From Bog-793 sp963803025 (GTDB taxonomy: Bacteria; Actinomycetota; Acidimicrobiia; Acidimicrobiales; Bog-793), in assembly GCA_963803025.1 (NCBI GenBank), contig CAWDKZ010000024.1, positions 1 through 13,534 of the forward strand: DNA of 13,534 nucleotides, given 5' to 3'. The notes under the pieces were generated by a model. That model searched no databases and was not told where the DNA came from. It saw only the letters and a program-made list of their open reading frames with translations. Numbering within the stretch: the first letter of the stretch is position 1; each line of letters starts with the position of its first letter. Position numbers and translations under genes: made by a program. Of the stretch, positions 11,779 to 13,534 are shown piece after piece.

Positions 11779-11798
11779 CGCTGACATTTCGCTGACAT
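11779..11798 (+). repeat. TGACA tandem site, copy 3 (right end)
   Basis: cgctgacatttcgctgacat differs from copies 1 and 2 at two positions (C to T at the 11th and 20th bases). It lies 58 bases from the right att core and nine bases from the start of the minus gene at 11770, so it could be an integrase arm site, a promoter element of that gene, or both. Confidence 0.55.
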
Positions 11799-11856
11799 TG
11801 GGGCCTGGCACCCGCCCGGTCCTTAGATGGAAAGTGCCTCTGAACTGGCCCTACGG

Positions 11857-11902
11857 GGTGCGCCCCGAGGGACTCGAACCCTCAACCTGCGGATTAAGAG
11901 TC
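11857..11902. repeat. Right attachment site within tRNA-Lys
   Basis: This copy forms the 3' part of the functional tRNA-Lys and came with the element. It matches 18-63 at 45 of 46 positions. Identity stops at 11902 at the edge of the anticodon loop, the usual exchange point for tyrosine integrases using tRNA genes. Confidence 0.88.
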
Positions 11903-11932
11903 CGTTGCTCTACCATATTGAGCTAGAGGCGC
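11859..11932 (-). tRNA. tRNA-Lys(CTT)
   Basis: The acceptor stem GCGCCTC/GGGGCGC, D arm GCTCAATATGGTAGAGC, anticodon loop CTCTTAA (CTT) and T arm GAGGG/CCCTC with loop TTCGAGT all fold. The discriminator is A. The three following bases are CCC, not CCA, whereas the displaced left copy has ACCA, so the element replaced an encoded CCA and the tail must now be added by enzyme. Confidence 0.93.
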
Positions 11933-11998
11933 GTGTCGAGCATGATATCGGCTCCCATAGCGCCCTAGGGAAGTCCCGTTGTCGGTCACACGGCGGTT

Positions 11999-12076
11999 TG
12001 GGGTGACCGAGGGGACTTGAACCCCCGACCTCCAGGGCCACAACCTGGCGCTCTAACCAACTGAGCTACGGCCACC
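11999..12076 (-). tRNA. tRNA-His(GTG)
   Basis: The anticodon stem CCAGG/CCTGG encloses a loop with GTG. The acceptor stem is GTGGCCG/CGGTCAC with one G-T pair, and the discriminator C at 12002 with the extra G at 12076 is the histidine identity pair. CCA is encoded (11999-12001). Confidence 0.95.
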
Positions 12077-12169
12077 ATCGTCGCGTCGAGATGACGTCAC
12101 GCGATCTCCAGACAGCATTGCACACGGGTTGCGAGCGAGGGGTCCGGAGCCGGGCGCACCGGCTTCGTA

Positions 12170-12529
12170 TCAGTCCTCGCGGCAGATGCAGAATTCGTTG
12201 CCTTCGGGGTCGCTCATGACCTGCCACCAGCCACCTGCCGCGCCGGAAAGAGGCGCGCCGATCCGAGTCGCGCCGAGCGCGAGGAGCTCTCTTATCTTCG
12301 CGTCGGGGTCTGAGAGGTAGAGGTCGAGATGAACGCGGTTCTTCACGTGCTTGTCCTCGGGGACGCGTTGGAAGTAGACGACGGGCGAGCTGGTATCCGG
12401 CGGAACGAGGTCCAGGTAGACGCCGTCGTCGTCGAACTCGCCGATCCCGAAGCCGAGGGCAGCGGCCCAGAAGGGTGCCAGGGCCTCCGGGTCACGCGAG
12501 TCGATGCCGATCTGAATTCGCGGGTGCAA
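12170..12529 (-). CDS. VOC/glyoxalase-fold protein, 119 residues
   Basis: The sequence has the paired beta-alpha-beta-beta-beta units of the vicinal-oxygen-chelate superfamily (glyoxalase/bleomycin-resistance type). Unit one is about 2-52 (IQIGIDSRDPEALAPFWAAA, then LGFGIGE, VYFQRVPEDK). Unit two is about 60-117 (NRVHLDLYLSDPDAKIRELL, then WWQVMSDPEGNEFCIC). HLDLYL and DPEGNEFC are the best-known signatures of the uncharacterised VOC group. TTG 12529 is chosen because GGAGGTG stands at the right distance. The longer upstream frame runs through the tRNA-Arg gene. It is a host gene outside the element; the substrate is unknown. Confidence 0.88.
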   Translation of the reverse strand: MHPRIQIGIDSRDPEALAPFWAAALGFGIGEFDDDGVYLDLVPPDTSSPVVYFQRVPEDKHVKNRVHLDLYLSDPDAKIRELLALGATRIGAPLSGAAGGWWQVMSDPEGNEFCICRED

Positions 12530-12560
12530 GTTCCCACCTCCCTCGGGCGAACGGTGGCAG

Positions 12561-12588
12561 GGTATATGGGAGCCGGTCCGACCGGCAA
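12561..12588 (-). promoter_or_regulatory. Possible promoter of the VOC gene
   Basis: On the minus strand TTGCCG (12588-12583), 16 bases, then TATACC (12566-12561) lie about 30 bases before the TTG start. The -10 is good, the -35 partial. Confidence 0.42.
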
Positions 12589-12619
12589 TGCGCCGGCGGA
12601 TGTAGCACGCGAGTCCAGG

Positions 12620-12693
12620 GCCCCCGTAGCTCAGCCGGACAGAGCAGCTGCCTTCTAAGCAGTTGGTCGCAGGTTCGAATCCTGCCGGGGGCG
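12620..12693 (+). tRNA. tRNA-Arg(TCT)
   Basis: The acceptor stem GCCCCCG/CGGGGGC, D arm, anticodon loop CTTCTAA (TCT) and T loop TTCGAAT all fold well. The discriminator is G, and CCA is not encoded. Confidence 0.95.
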
Positions 12694-12808
12694 CTCTGAA
12701 GATCGCGATCCCGCGGTCGACCCAGCTCACGGGCAGTCCGCGACGTCGTCGAATAGCGTGTCGGGGGTCATCCGGGTAGCCACGGCACAGCGCGCGGGGG
12801 AGCGAACG

Positions 12809-13474
12809 ATGCATCGACGAGGGATTGTCCTGCTGGTACCTCTGACACTCTTGCTGACGGCGGCCGGAGGCCGCGTCGTGACTCGTCACAGTGAGTCTGC
12901 CGAGCAGTACGTGAAGGCCGCGGCAAAGGCACTCGGATCGGCGAGGTCGGTGCGGATCTCTGGTTCGATCAGCACGTCCGGAGTCGAGCACGTCGATCTC
13001 GTGCTCTTTGCGAACGGTGATCTCGCAGGAAACGTCACCGTAGATGGAGAGGTCATGCAGGTCAGGGTCGTGAACGGAACGGACTACTTTCAGGCTCCGG
13101 CCGCTTACTGGGAGAAGGTGAGCAAGCTCCCGACGGCCACGGCCAAGAAGCTCGCCCGCTACTGGGTGAGTACACCGAATTCCGGCTCGTCCGGTTTCGG
13201 GACCAGCCTCGACATCAAACCACTCGCGGCACAGCTCGGAGCAGCGCCCGGGTTGTCAATCGTCGGACATGAGACGGTTGACGGGCGGGCTGCCGTGGGA
13301 GTCAAGTCCTCTCGTGGGGGCGTGCTCTGGATCGCGACGTCCGGCACGCCGTACCCGATCGAAGAGGTCGAACCGGGGAGCGGCGGTGGCAGTCTGACGT
13401 TCAGCGGTTGGAACAGCTTCGGCTTGCCGACGCCGCCGAAGCAAGCTGTCGCGCTCTCGTCGTTCGGTTCCTGA
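12809..13474 (+). CDS. Secreted protein resembling LppX/LprG-type carriers, 221 residues
   Basis: ATG 12809 follows GGGGGAG seven bases upstream; an upstream GTG/ATG-type reading from 12758 lacks such a site. Residues 1-27 (MHRRGIVLLVPLTLLLTAAG) form a clear signal peptide. The end LTAAGG looks like a lipobox whose Cys is replaced by Gly, so lipid attachment is unlikely. The mature part (ALGSARSVRISGSISTSGVE, VDLVLFANGDLAGNVTV, VVNGTDYFQAPAAYWEKV) has the alternating beta pattern of mycobacterial LppX/LprAFG lipoproteins and related actinobacterial proteins that hold lipids in a half-barrel. The assignment is from pattern, not a decisive motif. It is a host gene outside the element, with a C-terminal extension ending FGS. 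Confidence 0.75.
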   Translation: MHRRGIVLLVPLTLLLTAAGGRVVTRHSESAEQYVKAAAKALGSARSVRISGSISTSGVEHVDLVLFANGDLAGNVTVDGEVMQVRVVNGTDYFQAPAAYWEKVSKLPTATAKKLARYWVSTPNSGSSGFGTSLDIKPLAAQLGAAPGLSIVGHETVDGRAAVGVKSSRGGVLWIATSGTPYPIEEVEPGSGGGSLTFSGWNSFGLPTPPKQAVALSSFGS

Positions 13475-13534
13475 CGGGCACGCCTTCTCTCGTCGCGCCA
13501 CAAGATGGGCGATGGGTGCACAGCGCCCTACTGT

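Larger units (their letters stand above)
18..11902. mobile_element. Integrated phage-related element in tRNA-Lys(CTT)
   Basis: The element is bounded by a 46-base direct repeat (18-63 and 11857-11902, one mismatch at 39/11878) that equals the 3' part of a tRNA-Lys gene from the anticodon loop to the acceptor end. A tyrosine integrase lies next to the right boundary. Inside are a repressor, a helix-turn-helix protein, a RepA-like ATPase, a terminase split in two genes and many small unknown genes, nearly all on the minus strand with 4-base overlaps. No portal, capsid, protease, tape-measure or lysin gene is recognisable, so this is either a reduced prophage or a satellite. The integrase frame is broken, so the element may now be unable to excise by itself. 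Confidence 0.9.

Noticed and set aside
1..13534. CRISPR array, insertion sequence or rRNA
   Set aside because: No regularly spaced repeats, transposase or rRNA sequence was seen.

Overview
The window is GC-rich DNA, most likely from an actinobacterium. The evidence is strong GC bias at third codon positions, frequent GTG/TTG starts, AGGAGG-type ribosome sites mixed with leaderless-looking starts, and tRNA genes of actinobacterial type. The class cannot be fixed from this sequence alone.

Positions 18 to 11902 form one integrated phage-related element of about 11.8 kb, inserted into a tRNA-Lys(CTT) gene. The right edge is the reconstituted tRNA (11859-11932, minus strand). The left edge is a displaced copy of its 3' part (18-63), identical at 45 of 46 positions. 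A tyrosine integrase (10057-11197) lies near the right edge.

Layout from right to left inside the element: a 184-residue unknown protein with an N-terminal membrane segment (11216-11770, minus); the integrase (plus), disrupted by a +1 frameshift; a 218-residue probable DNA-binding protein (9404-10060, plus) whose stop overlaps the integrase start; and a divergent control region (9272-9403) with a good sigma-70-type promoter and a repeated candidate operator. Everything further left to about 853 is one long minus-strand series. The first block is an Xre-type repressor, a small MerR/excisionase-like helix-turn-helix protein, an unknown protein, a RepA-like RecA-fold ATPase whose 5' end also appears frameshifted, and two small zinc-binding proteins. 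A 490-base gene-free stretch (6014-6503) follows, full of short repeats and a large inverted repeat, and is a candidate replication origin or control region. The second block is a packaging-type operon: a zinc-finger/helix-turn-helix protein (small-terminase-like), unknown proteins, a protein with a DnaJ-type CxxCxGxG zinc module, a large terminase split into separate ATPase and nuclease genes, small zinc-tailed proteins, and one tail-type protein with two carbohydrate-binding-like modules. Most neighbouring genes overlap by ATGA or GTGA, so translation is probably coupled. Four small genes sit at the far left (224-1155) in mixed orientation.

The element has integration, replication-type and terminase genes but no recognisable portal, capsid, protease, tape-measure or lysis gene. 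It is therefore either a decayed prophage or a packaging satellite that borrows a helper phage's capsid. Two +1 frameshifts (integrase, repA) and the split terminase fit decay, but they could also be sequencing errors.

To the right of the element lies ordinary host sequence: tRNA-His(GTG), a VOC/glyoxalase-fold protein, tRNA-Arg(TCT) and a secreted protein resembling mycobacterial LppX/LprG-type proteins but lacking the lipobox cysteine.
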